Notes under the pieces: model-generated
The model's input: only the letters and a program-made list of their open reading frames with translations
What the model was told of the DNA's origin: nothing
The model's database searches: none
Part shown: one piece after another, positions 1 through 9,312 of the stretch
Numbering within the stretch: position 1 is the first letter of the stretch
Layout: each line of letters begins with the position of its first letter
Translations under genes and position numbers: made by a program
Source of the DNA: Bimuria novae-zelandiae CBS 107.79
Taxonomy: Eukaryota; Ascomycota; Dothideomycetes; Pleosporales; Didymosphaeriaceae
Reading direction: 5' to 3'
Assembly (NCBI GenBank): GCA_010015655.1
Contig: ML976775.1
Location: 46,905-96,322 of the forward strand
DNA: 49,418 nucleotides

Positions 1-95
1 ACTAGGATAGTGTGCAGCTGGAGGTGCGCCAGCCTTATATTCTCTACTGCACTATTAACAATAGTGCAGGATTACAAAGGCCTTGTAATCGGACA
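1..95 (+). repeat. 3' end of a decayed LTR, cut by the window edge
   Basis: The stretch contains 'gaggtgcgccagcc' followed by 'ccttgtaatcggaca'. The same two blocks in the same order close the LTR-like repeat that ends at 47853, so this is probably the tail of the same LTR family. The segment between the blocks differs and holds a perfect hairpin (gcactatt-aac-aatagtgc, 49-67). The CA end at 95 is chosen by analogy with the other copy. The upstream part lies outside the window. Confidence 0.5.
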
Positions 96-395
96 ACTTT
101 ATAACTCCCTCCTCTTATTATAGGCTAAGTAGTTATTACGTAGCATACTTAGCTACTTAAGGGCATATTTAGTAGTTCTATCTTTAGCTTAGTATTAAAT
201 ATAATACACTATATTGTTTTGTAATATCTTAAAGGTTAAATTTATTATTAGTTTTACGTAATCTTAAGTTTATAATTACCTTATTAATTAGTGCCATAGT
301 AGTATAGTTATCGCGTTTTAAAAAAGTTACAATAGACGCGTTATTTGGTGGGGTGGTGTACGAGCCCGCGCGGTGCACGAGCCCGTCGGGCACGG
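96..395 (-). mobile_element. Fot1/pogo-like DNA transposon, truncated 5' end
   Basis: The right end is a terminal inverted repeat that, read inward from 395, starts CCGTGCCCGACGGGCTCGTG. It contains two tandem copies of a GGGCTCGT(G/A)CACC motif and then CCCCACCA, and is flanked by TA (396-397), the usual Tc1/mariner/pogo target. On the minus strand an ATG at 297 opens a short frame beginning MALINKVI, resembling the transposase N-terminus of this superfamily, which soon hits stops in AT-rich, RIP-like sequence. The left boundary is uncertain because the LTR remnant at 1-95 interrupts it. Confidence 0.6.
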
Positions 396-397
396 TA

Positions 398-689
398 AGT
401 GGAGCTCTAGTCATGTGCTGGTGGGCTAGCGCCTGTCACTTTGCTTATCGGGGTATCTGCGCAGCTTGGTAGCCTCCACATTTTGTCAGCACTAACCATA
501 ACTCGAACATGCTCTTCTGCAGCTCGGCGATCGAGACTCTTGTTCTTCATTTTGCTACGCAGTCCTGCAAGCGTACAAAGACTGACTCTGCCAAGTACTC
601 TTAGGTTCATGTGAATACATAACCGGCCAAAAAGTGCAGAATGAAAGACATATTTAACTCCTCTTCGTTACCCCTTTGAAGAATTCGAT
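398..689. other. GC-balanced spacer, no recognised gene
   Basis: This stretch is not AT-rich or RIP-like. A 67-codon minus-strand frame (407-610) is open but I do not recognise its product and no splice partners were found. I see no RNA gene or repeat. Confidence 0.4.
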
Positions 690-918
690 ATGCCGTCCAG
701 ATCGAGCCATGCAAGCAGTCCTAGTTTGTTCTCTGACGAACTGCCAAAGTTGTCCGAGGTGCCATGCTATACATGTCAGCGTAGGCATGTATGCGACAAA
801 GCTCTACCGCATTGGTGAATACATGATGCTCAAAGAAGCTTGGCCAAAGCTGACATGCACGATTCTAGCGCCATGTGCGCCAAAAAAAGGCGTGCCATGC
901 CTTGGCTACCGTAGGTCA
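690..918 (+). pseudogene. Degenerate Zn2Cys6 DNA-binding domain fragment
   Basis: From the ATG at 690 the frame reads MPSRSSHASSPSLFSDELPK and then a PCYTCQRRHVCD block: the first half of a fungal binuclear zinc cluster. It aligns with the intact regulator at 44450-46869 (FSELPKRSNVACYTCRRRHV). An intron fits at 815-868: GT..AG, 54 nt, same codon phase and same length as intron 1 of the intact gene. Two lesions are visible. One codon is missing between the second and third cysteines (spacing 5 instead of 6), and a run of seven A at 882-888 puts the second half (KKGVPCLGYR) out of frame with the splice. No further exons of the regulator follow. It is best read as a broken, ancient paralogue; a short functional peptide is unlikely. 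Confidence 0.7.
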
Positions 919-1285
919 CTATGTGTGACAGTTTATGAGGAAAGTGTGTTACGTGTGCCACGTGAGGGTGGTCTGACGCTGCTTCATCACCCTACCAAGC
1001 ACCTCTGACCTTAACAGCATTATGAAATACGTCATAAAAACAGACCCTTCTGCTGGATCGGGGACAGGGCAGCATTGGAGAAGAACACAATAACACGCAG
1101 ATAGCAATACAGCCAGATTAACGGCTGTACGGCCTACAGATCACGATTCCCTTGACACCATGCGACTTGGGCTCGCCTCTCTTTACGCTGGTCATACCAG
1201 GCATCACGAAAGTTTCCAATCGTCTTATGCAATCGATTCGGAGGTATGAACATGGTAAGCAGGATGTGGGGCGGTAGCAGGCGTT

Positions 1286-1340
1286 GAAGCGGGCACGAAG
1301 CGGGCACGAAGCGGGATTGAAGGGGGATTGAAGCGGGATT
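1286..1340. repeat. 11-bp GC-rich minisatellite, five units
   Basis: There are five consecutive units of GAAGCGGG(CAC/ATT) form: two end in CAC and three in ATT, with one G-rich variant. The open frames running across this region are by-products of the repeat. Confidence 0.8.
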
Positions 1341-1663
1341 GATTGACGCGCGGCGAACACCACACGACCTCAAAGAAACCGAGGCTGGAAAAACACGACA
1401 AACATAGAGAACTCGGTTTTGAAAATCCGGATCCGAAAAGCATCAAAGCACATCTGCTAGTGGCCGCAACGGTCTCTACAGTTGGTGCATGTAGAGCCAC
1501 CGTTGTGGCTACGACACAGATCTGCGAGCAAACCACAATATATGGAACGTTCATCGAACGCAGCAACAGCTATCTTGCCACAACACAGTAGCAAGAGAGC
1601 GACAACGGAGCTCAGTCTCTTCTTTCCAGTCACTGATGGGTTTCTGGTCCAATCCGTCGCCCA

Positions 1664-1684
1664 CCGCCAACCGCCAACCGCCAA
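1664..1684. repeat. 7-bp tandem repeat, three units
   Basis: CCGCCAA is repeated three times without mismatch. I see no function for it. Confidence 0.75.
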
Positions 1685-1962
1685 CGTTGCGATGTCTCAC
1701 TCACGAAACGCCGGACAAGGCCTGAAGGGACTCGTGTGAGAGCTCTTGTGCTCAGCAGAATCGAAGGCACGCCAAAGCGGAGCATTGCTCTTGTCGAGCT
1801 GTGTCATATGGCAATGCCGCCGACGCTGTGTTCGGCGGCAGATCACACATCCTATTTGCATCAGTACATAGTTTCATTAGCCTGATGGACTGTACTGTGC
1901 AGTGCAAGATCTTGCACCACGCCACCTCGTCTCTATCTTGCTTGCCGCCCTCAGCTCAACAC

Positions 1963-2928
1963 TCAAACACTCATGAACATCTTCAGTTTGTCTTCCTTAA
2001 CAATACCATCTCTCATGCTTTCCAACACATCGACATCCCACGTCGCACTTACATACCGTCCCGCAAGCCACGTCCGAGGCTCGGCGGTCAACCACACTAC
2101 AAAGCCGCCGCAGAGTTCCGCCGTATCGATTAGATCTATTGGAAAAAGATTAGCTATGTTGCTTACCGATAGTATAAGACGAACACGGATGCTTCACGTA
2201 CATGGTCGGATGCTTTCTTCTTGAGTCCCCAGGGCTGTGGGGACGCCACCTGGGTGGAGACTAACTGTGTTCACACCCTTGGCACCGTACTCGACATTGA
2301 CGAACTCGCTCAACCTCAGTACCGCTAACTTGGAGATCTGGTACGCAGATGCTCCGGGAGAGACCACGTGCGCGCCCATACTGGAGACATTAACCACATC
2401 CACCGTTGTGTTCCCCTTCTCCGCAGTCAGTACGAGAAGCGAAAGAAAAGCTTGCAGGAACAGGTAAGAACCCTTCAGATTGACTTCAAACGTGTTCCAC
2501 CAGCTGCTTGAATCCGAAGCAGTAAGATGTACCCAGGGTGCCGATGCGCCGGCGTTGTTAACGAGAATATCCAATCTGCCTTCGTCCCTCTGAACGTCCT
2601 GAGCAAGGGTCTTGACAGCATCGTCTTTAGTAACGTCAATCGGTCTTTTATGTACTCGAATAGTGGAGTTGATCTTCTGGATAGAGACGGCTACTTCGTC
2701 AAGCTCGCTGCTAGTACGTGCGCACAAGACAATAGCAGCTACAGATGCATGGGCGTATTGGAGTGCAATGGAACGGCCGATCCCGCGCCCGGCACCTGTG
2801 ACGAGGACAACTTTTCCAGGCTGCTGCAGAGCTGGTGTGATAGAGGCTGTGATCGCAGGGTAGATATCGTTGTGTAGATTCTGGTAACCGACAAAGCCAT
2901 ATCCGTAATGGGCTGGAGGAGTGGTCAT
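1963..2928 (-). CDS. Short-chain dehydrogenase/reductase (SDR), two exons
   Basis: The exons are 2928-2202 and 2135-1963; the intron 2201-2136 (66 nt) starts gtacgtga and ends caatag. The spliced length is 900 nt, a clean 299 codons plus stop. Classical SDR features in order: cofactor loop TGAGRGIG (residues 44-51), NNAG (124-127), catalytic Ser183 in NVSSMG, YQISK (Tyr196, Lys200) and the HPGGVPT turn (about 225-231). A C-terminal TWLAGRYVSATWDVD segment is encoded by exon 2. Without splicing the protein would stop just after residue 242, so the intron is well supported. About 38 residues precede the first strand, with no clear signal peptide or membrane segment, so a cytosolic NAD(P)-dependent oxidoreductase is expected; the substrate cannot be told. 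The gene is divergent from the ABM gene 1.5 kb away. Confidence 0.92.
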
Positions 2929-4309
2929 TATGGAGAGAAGGGGGCTGTCCCAGGGGTAGGTATGGACAACAGTATTCGGACAGTCAAGTTAAAATTGTTG
3001 GATGGCAATGACGGGAGGGAGGCAAGGGCTGCGTTTAGTCTTATGTTACCGTGTAATACTCAGCCGAGGAGGGCCGCCTTGGTGTGTTGTAGGTACCGCT
3101 CTTGTGGTGATACCGGGTTTATGCCTGTCCCGCCCCACTGCCCAATATTACAGTCATCCTCTCCAAGATACCGCAACTAGAGGGTCCGCGGAGATTTCTC
3201 TTAATCGGAAGTTGCCTCTGCCATCCCAGTAACGGTGACACAGGGCGGACACAAACAGTCTAAGGCGTAACATGGTAGTTTGATCGATACGAGAAAAGGC
3301 CTAGACAAGCGCTGCTTAACAATGCAAACTCAAGTTATCCACAGGAGAATCTCATGGGAGAGAACTTGGTGCGTAGAACATGGCTTGAGTGGGGTTCATG
3401 CGTCTAGCGCATGCCAAAGAAATGAGCGCTAAGCTCGAAGAAGGTATACGGGGAAGAAACAGCCACGGCCGGTTGCGCCCCAAAAATAGGTAAAGCAGGG
3501 CAACTAGATTCTCGCACCTTCATATCAGCTAGCGTAAGCAAGGGGTGGCGAGAGTGTTGGGTTTCATGTATGAGTGTATTGATGAGTGTGTACAAGTGTT
3601 CGATCTGAGCTCTAGTGTAGTCGGACGCGTTAGTCATGCCTGCAGAGCAGTTTGTGATGTGGTCTTAGGCTTACAGGTGCATTAGTTGCCGGGCCCTGTG
3701 TGGAGGCAAGACTCTGCGTCGCGAACAGCTAGTTGTGCTGTTGTATGTTTGCCGGATGGAGACGATGATGTCATCACAATTAACGGATATGCGGCCTGCT
3801 CCATCTGACGAAATCACAAGAGGTCGCTCTCCTCATCTTTTAGTGTACGCTGACATGTATTGACGTTTGCTCGGTCGAGTAAAAACTCTCTATCTATACC
3901 CACTCCAATCATCGGCTCTAGGAGTGGTCGTTGCATAGCAGTCAGTTGCCCTGTTTCAAAGCTAGGGAATTTCTAGAAGGCCTTTCAATGCTGTCGAAAG
4001 AGTATCGCCCATAGTACTCCCATGGCACTTCTGTACCCATTTGTGAAACAGCCAAGGCTTGTACATCACTAATCACGTCAATGCCACTACGGTATGCCTG
4101 CTAATTAAGCAAAGCTACGCAAGTCTGACCTAATTAAGTATGCAGCTCAATTAGGCTGGAGGTTGACGGGTGTTTGACCGCCTTGGTGATGGTTGTGTTG
4201 TAGGTCCAGGCCCTTTCGCTGCTGACAAGAGGCATGGTTGCTACGGAGCCCAGCTGTCCATATGCCATGGTTGACACTTGAAGATCATGCAGTCGCCCTT
4301 CAATGCGCA
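2929..4309. other. Divergent intergenic region between the SDR and ABM genes
   Basis: This 1.4-kb GC-balanced stretch should carry the promoters of both flanking genes. A 77-codon minus-strand frame (3637-3404, starting MTNASDYTRAQIEHLYTLIN) has normal-looking composition but no recognised domain, and it might be a small hypothetical gene or chance. The plus-strand frames at 2908-3232 are not convincing. No repeat or RNA gene was seen. Confidence 0.4.
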
Positions 4310-4316
4310 TATAAAG
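4310..4316 (+). promoter_or_regulatory. TATA box of the ABM-domain gene
   Basis: TATAAAG lies 97 nt before the start codon and is followed by pyrimidine-rich sequence (tcctcctcgcccag, ctttcctctgc), a common fungal core-promoter layout. Confidence 0.6.
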
Positions 4317-4412
4317 TATAAGCATTCCTCCTCGCCCAGTGTCTTGCTTTCCTCTGCACATCTCACTCCAATTCACTCTAAACGCAGAAGAAGTCTTTCA
4401 CATCCAGCCAGT

Positions 4413-4905
4413 ATGTCGGAATTGGTGCAGCTTGTAGCGCTCGTTACCCCCAACCCTGGGAAAGTCCACCAAGTACGTACAACGGATCCGATCATATAGC
4501 TGCACACCAGTGCCCATCACTTCACGTCTGACGCGAGCTAATCTATTCAGCTTGAGAAGCTGCAAGTTGCGCATTGCAAATGGGTCGAGGCAAACGAACC
4601 GGGAACACTACGCTTTGCATTCTATAAAGAAATCCTCGGTGATGGTGAAGCTTGCGCAACTCCCAAGTTTGTGCTGCATGAGATGTTCGTTCTCTCTATC
4701 CTTGATTAATGTTCTATACTGAGCTAATGAACGGATGAATATCAGATACAAGGATCGGGCAGCTCTTGATGCCCACCTAAGTAGTGTACATATGGCACGG
4801 GTGTTACAGGCTGTAGAGAAAGAGCAACTATGGGCCGAGCCGATAAAGACCATGTACGTAAAGCATGCAGGAGGTTTCTTGGGTAGGGAGGCGCCCGAAC
4901 CATGA
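4413..4905 (+). CDS. Antibiotic biosynthesis monooxygenase (ABM) domain protein, three exons
   Basis: The exons are 4413-4472, 4551-4684 and 4746-4905. Intron 1 is gtacgt..ttcag (78 nt) and intron 2 is gttcgt..atcag (61 nt). The spliced length is 354 nt, 117 codons plus stop. The protein opens MSELVQLVALVTPNPGKVHQ and continues with VEANEPGTLRFAFYKE and YKDRAALDAH, ending in a VKHAGGF-like tail. This order (strand of small residues, E-x-x-x-GTL, YKD-x-AALDAH) is characteristic of the dimeric alpha/beta-barrel ABM family, whose stand-alone members are 95-120 residues long. Members include cofactor-free monooxygenases acting on polyketide-like substrates, but many have unknown roles, so the substrate cannot be stated. 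No single frame covers the gene, so it is easily missed. Splice phases all agree. Confidence 0.87.
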
Positions 4906-5334
4906 GTACAAGTACAACACTAGTCGGATCCCATTTGTCTACGAGCAAGCAAGCCCTGGGAGGACAATAACGGTTTAGACCAGGGATCACCAAAATTAGG
5001 TGCACGGCCAAGATCTACTTTACCCTGTGAGACTACGCTCGAGCCCATGTGATATAAATATCGGCCAAATGGTAGCTCGTCGAAGCATCACAGTTCGTCT
5101 TCTTCTTCCCACCGCTTCCACTGTCACCCCGTTACCCTGTCACATGATACGCACAAATACCCAACATCCTCGGGAGCCCCATTGCACGCATTATTGAAAC
5201 ACATGGTCCCTGGCTTAGACAACATGTGAGAGCAAGTGGGTTGTGGCACGAATGTGATGGACGTAAGAGGGTGAATTGTGGCGAATTACATAAGTTAGCG
5301 CATATAACGTGTCGGATCACTCATCCGCCAGGAT
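4906..5334 (+). other. Single-copy flank with an orphan promoter-like stretch
   Basis: TATAAATA at 5053-5060 is followed about 50 nt on by a CT-rich run (cgtcttcttcttcccaccgcttcc). This resembles a fungal core promoter, yet no convincing coding region follows before the Gypsy LTR starts at 5335. A gene cut off by the insertion is possible. The only downstream plus-strand frames are short (65 codons or fewer) and unrecognised. Confidence 0.35.
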
Positions 5335-5495
5335 TGTAATGGGCTACGCCCAGTTGTTGTCTCAGATCCTTGACCCTCGGTTATGCGAACCCTAAATGTA
5401 TAAATTTAACGCCTAAAGCTTAACTTTAAACTTTTTATTAAATTTATAAATTTTTTTTTAGTACTTTTAGCTCCTTAAGCACCTAGCTCCTTATA
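5335..5495 (+). repeat. 5' LTR of Gypsy copy A (161 bp)
   Basis: It begins TGTAATGGGCTACGCCCAGT and ends CTCCTTATA, where the un-RIPped form is CCCCTTACA. The outer half keeps its C/G content and the inner half is AT-shifted. The preceding 5 bp are AGGAT. The related LTR at 22062-22218 is followed by CTTCT, so the two do not form a matching target duplication. Confidence 0.85.
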
Positions 5496-6805
5496 TTAAA
5501 TTTAATTACTTTTACCTATCGCGGGATAAGAAAATTTTAAATATAATTATAAACTAAAACTACAAAGTAGCACACGAAGTTAAAAAACTTATATAAATAA
5601 ATATTATAAAGGTAACCCCTAAACTTGCGAAAAGATAAAACCCTCCTTAATAAGTAATTAAGAAGAAGTCTTAATAGACACTTAACGCTAGTCAGACTGT
5701 CTTTACTAAATAAAAAAGTTATAGAAATAAGAATAAGACCTTTTACTAAAGGCCTATATCTTAGCATAAATAATTATACGTAGTCCGCTATTAGCTTATA
5801 AAAGAGTAATAGCTAAGGAAATAAAAGATAGCCTCTCTATTTATAACTAAACTCTAAGTATTAGGAGTTAACGAGAGCAAAATATAATAATTCTTAAGCA
5901 AGATTAAAGTACTTAGTAACCTTTGGGTTACTTATTAAACTTTATTATAAAGAGTAAGGGGACTAACAAAAAAATAGTAAAGAAGCGCTAAGTACCCCTA
6001 ATAATATAATAAAACTCTTAAGAGACAAGAGGTACGAATTATCGATTAAAAGTAGACTAATAAATTAAGCTATTAAGGAGATTAATAATAAAGCTTATTT
6101 TAAACTAAAGAAGGAGCCGCCGTATTAAGATTTTTAATTTAGCCTACTTTAATAGTAAACGACAGGATTATTACTACCTTAGAAATATATTTAAATATAC
6201 TATTAGTTAATTAACAGGACGTATAGCGATAGTAGAAATTATATACCTAAACTACTACCTAAAATATACTAAAGCTAATCTTTAGGAGTTACTAAACTAT
6301 AACTTTTATTACTACCTAGCGAAAGAAATCGCACGTAACTACTTACTTATAATATAATAAGGGAACTAGAAGCTGTATAACCTTAATTTTAACTTTAATA
6401 ATTACGCTATAGAAGCTAAGGAATATAATTAAATTTTTTTTTAAAAAACCTATATATTTATATTCTTCGCGATAACTTACGGGACTAAATAGTTAAAATA
6501 TAAATAATAAATATAAATAATAATTAGGACCTGTAAGGAGTCTAAAAGAAAGTTTATAAAATTAAAGAAAATTATTTTTTAAAATAAATTATATCTACTA
6601 AAGTTTTTTGCTAAGAGTAAGGCACTAAACAAGATAGATTAAAAACCTACTTAAGCTAACCCTAGAAGGATGTCTAGCTAATAAAGCTAAGATAAAAGAT
6701 ACTAAGTAATAGATAGAGCTATAAGACATAGGTCTAGTAATACCTAAAAATAAACTATATAGGTGTTGCGCGAGATAATAAAAATCCGTAAGAAGAATAG
6801 ATCCT

Positions 6806-9000
6806 ATTTTTATTATAAAGATATAGGATACCGTATAAAGTAGTATAAATTTATACTTATAATAAAGCTAGCACAAGTTTGCGCCGCTATACCTACTACT
6901 AAAAAATTCTTTAATAAAGATTTTAATTTAGCTTTTATTAATTTAGAAAACTGGATCTCTTTAGTAATAGTTGCCGCTAAGAGGTAGAAGTAGGAAAAGG
7001 GTAGAAGATAAGTTTTAATAACTTTTAAAGGCTATAGCTAGACTTAATGTTAGTAGGCCTTTGTACGATCGTATGGGTGATAACAGTACTAAATGTCTTG
7101 TATATTGCTATTAGTATATTCTATCTATGAACGTGGGTGCTACGAAGGTATACATGGGCTCGGTGCGAGTCGGACCGAAGTAGGATCGAGGCGGTACGTT
7201 GGACAGCATCAAGCAGCCTCAGGCGATGGGATATGTATATACCGACACTTAACACTAGTAATAGTACACTTGCTTATTAACAATATTATATTTGTATTCA
7301 TAATAATTAATTTAGTTTATTTAACTTTTAAATTTATATTAAAAAAATTATAATAAAAGCCTATCTACAGTGCAAGAACCTACCCTATCTATAAAAGGTT
7401 ATTAGTATTAAAGGCATGCGACTCTTTGTACGTAAAGTAGTCTAACTAAAAATAAATATTAATAACTATATAAAACTAATATAGTTATATATTTTACTTA
7501 ATAATAAGTTATACGATTTAATCCTTGACCTAATTTTAATAAAAGAAAATAAGGTTAAACTAGTCCTAGTAAAGAAATTAATTTACATTAGAAGTATAGG
7601 CACTCGTATTCGTAACTAAAAACGTAAAACAACTATTAATAAAGCCCTAAAAGGTATTAGTTATAGCCTTTATAGTCTTAAATTAGCGTAATTAATATCT
7701 AGGAAATAAGGCTAAAGTGTTTTTTATATTAATAAAGGATATACAAAAGGCGTAAACCAGTAAGCTAAAGGTAAACCTATAAAAGTTATTATCTAAAGCT
7801 TTTAAGGACTTGTGGCGTATCTTTTATAGGGAACAAGCTAACAAGCTCCTCTCACATCGTGGATCTAGAGTAGATCTTTCTATCCCTTATGTAAAAAAAG
7901 AAAATAAGATCCTAGTGATCCCCTACAGTCCTCTATTTAATATATCTTATAAAGAGTTACTCGTCATTTAGAAAGAGCGTACTAAATACTTAAATAAAAG
8001 CTTTATTTAAAGTACGTAAGTCTAGCACCGCCACCCTAGTATTATTTATTAAGAAACTTAGTAAAGGACTACGCTTTTGCATTAATTATTAAGCCCTAAA
8101 TATTATTTAAAAAAAATAGTAGTCTTTGTTATTAATTAGTAAGACCCTTTAGCTCCTCGTAAAGGCTAAATAGTTTAATACATTTAATATAATTTAAGCG
8201 TTCTATAAGCTTTAAATAATAAAAGGTAATGAATAAAAGACAGCGTTAAAAACCTAATTTAGTCTTTATAACTAGCTAGTAGTTCCTTTTATCCTAGCTA
8301 ACACGCTAAGTACGTCCTAGTAGTATATTAATTAGGTACTAAGGGAGTACCTTAATAACTATTACTTAGTATATATAAATAACGTCCGTATCGTCTCTAG
8401 TAGTAGCTAAAAAGACCACTAAAAGAAAGTATATACTATAATTTAAAAGTTAAGGGCCGCAGGACTATATTTAAATATTATAAAATTTAAGTTCTACATT
8501 AGAAAAACTAAGTACTTTAAATATATTATAGAAGTTGACAAGGGCGTACGCATAGACCTAGATAAAGTCTAAGTAATTTAAAAATAAGAGCTACTAACTT
8601 TAGTAAAAAGAGTCTAGAGCTTTTTAGGCTTTGCAAACTTTTATTAAAAATTTATATAATATTTCTCTAGTATAGTATGCCCCCTTATAAAGCTTATTAG
8701 TAAATAGTAAAGAAGCAGAATATATCTAGGGATAAAAGTAGTAGCACGTATTTAACTTCTAACGATAGCGTTTTATATAAAAATTAGTACTAAAATTAGA
8801 CGACTTTAGCTAGGTAATTAGGGGATACTTTTCTTAGTATAATAATAATAGGATTTTACGCCTAGTAGCTTACGTAGTAAAAAATAGGCTGGCAGAATAT
8901 AACTACGCTATTTATAATAAAAGGATACCTATAGTTATTAAATACGTAAATAAATAAAACTATATATATTAAGTGGTAAAGCATCTTACGATCTACACCA
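6806..9000 (+). pseudogene. Gypsy copy A gag-pol remnant
   Basis: Around 6806-6850 a CCHC zinc knuckle can be read with its cysteines changed to Tyr (YFYYKDIGYR), as expected after RIP. Around 7815-7960 the reverse-transcriptase entry region is legible (YREQANKL, then VDLSIPYVKKENKILVIPYS and PLFNISYKELLV). At about 8363-8386 the RT active-site box reads YLVYINNV, with Asn where the family has Asp-Asp. Stops are frequent and always TAA or TAG. The gene is dead; it once encoded the nucleocapsid and polymerase of a Ty3/Gypsy element. Confidence 0.75.
7048..7247 (+). repeat. Solo LTR (200 bp) inside Gypsy copy A
   Basis: It begins TGTTAGTAGGCC and ends TATATACCGACA, flanked by perfect 5-bp duplications CTTAA (7043-7047 and 7248-7252). 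Copy B carries the uninterrupted site (agacttattactagtaatag in the element's sense), which confirms an insertion here. Unlike its surroundings it is GC-balanced and free of RIP signs. The 86-codon frame at 7093-7353 runs from it into Gypsy sequence and is not a gene. Confidence 0.85.
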
Positions 9001-9312
9001 ATTATATAATCCTTACGTATTCCGCTACTAAACGAAGGTTAGATAAATAACATATTAAGTAAGTAAAACTACTTACCTATTGTTAATATGCCTATATAAA
9101 CTATCCTATGCCTTGTAACGATAGCTATCGTTACTCGTTCCTTTTGGAAATGTATGGCCACGTGGTATAGGGTGACTTATATTACAGCTATATTAATATA
9201 ACGTTTATATATAGACTAGGGTTAGAATACTATAATGCGAATACCTTTTTTTAAAGAGACTAAAACCTACTAAAGAACGGCGGAGATAATAAATTAAAGT
9301 TAAGGTAACGTA

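Larger units (their letters stand above)
919..1962. other. Intergenic, no recognised gene
   Basis: Several frames of 75-113 codons overlap on both strands, but none shows a recognisable domain or a convincing spliced structure. The stretch holds two small tandem repeats (1286-1340 and 1664-1684). Its right part is the downstream region of the SDR gene. Confidence 0.4.

Noticed and set aside
676..1008. 110-codon plus-strand frame containing CLGYR
   Set aside because: It mixes frames across the intron of the Zn2Cys6 fragment; the first half of the zinc cluster is in another frame, so it is not a gene in itself.
7093..7353. 86-codon plus-strand frame with a hydrophobic tail
   Set aside because: Starts inside a solo LTR and runs into RIPped Gypsy sequence across the target duplication.
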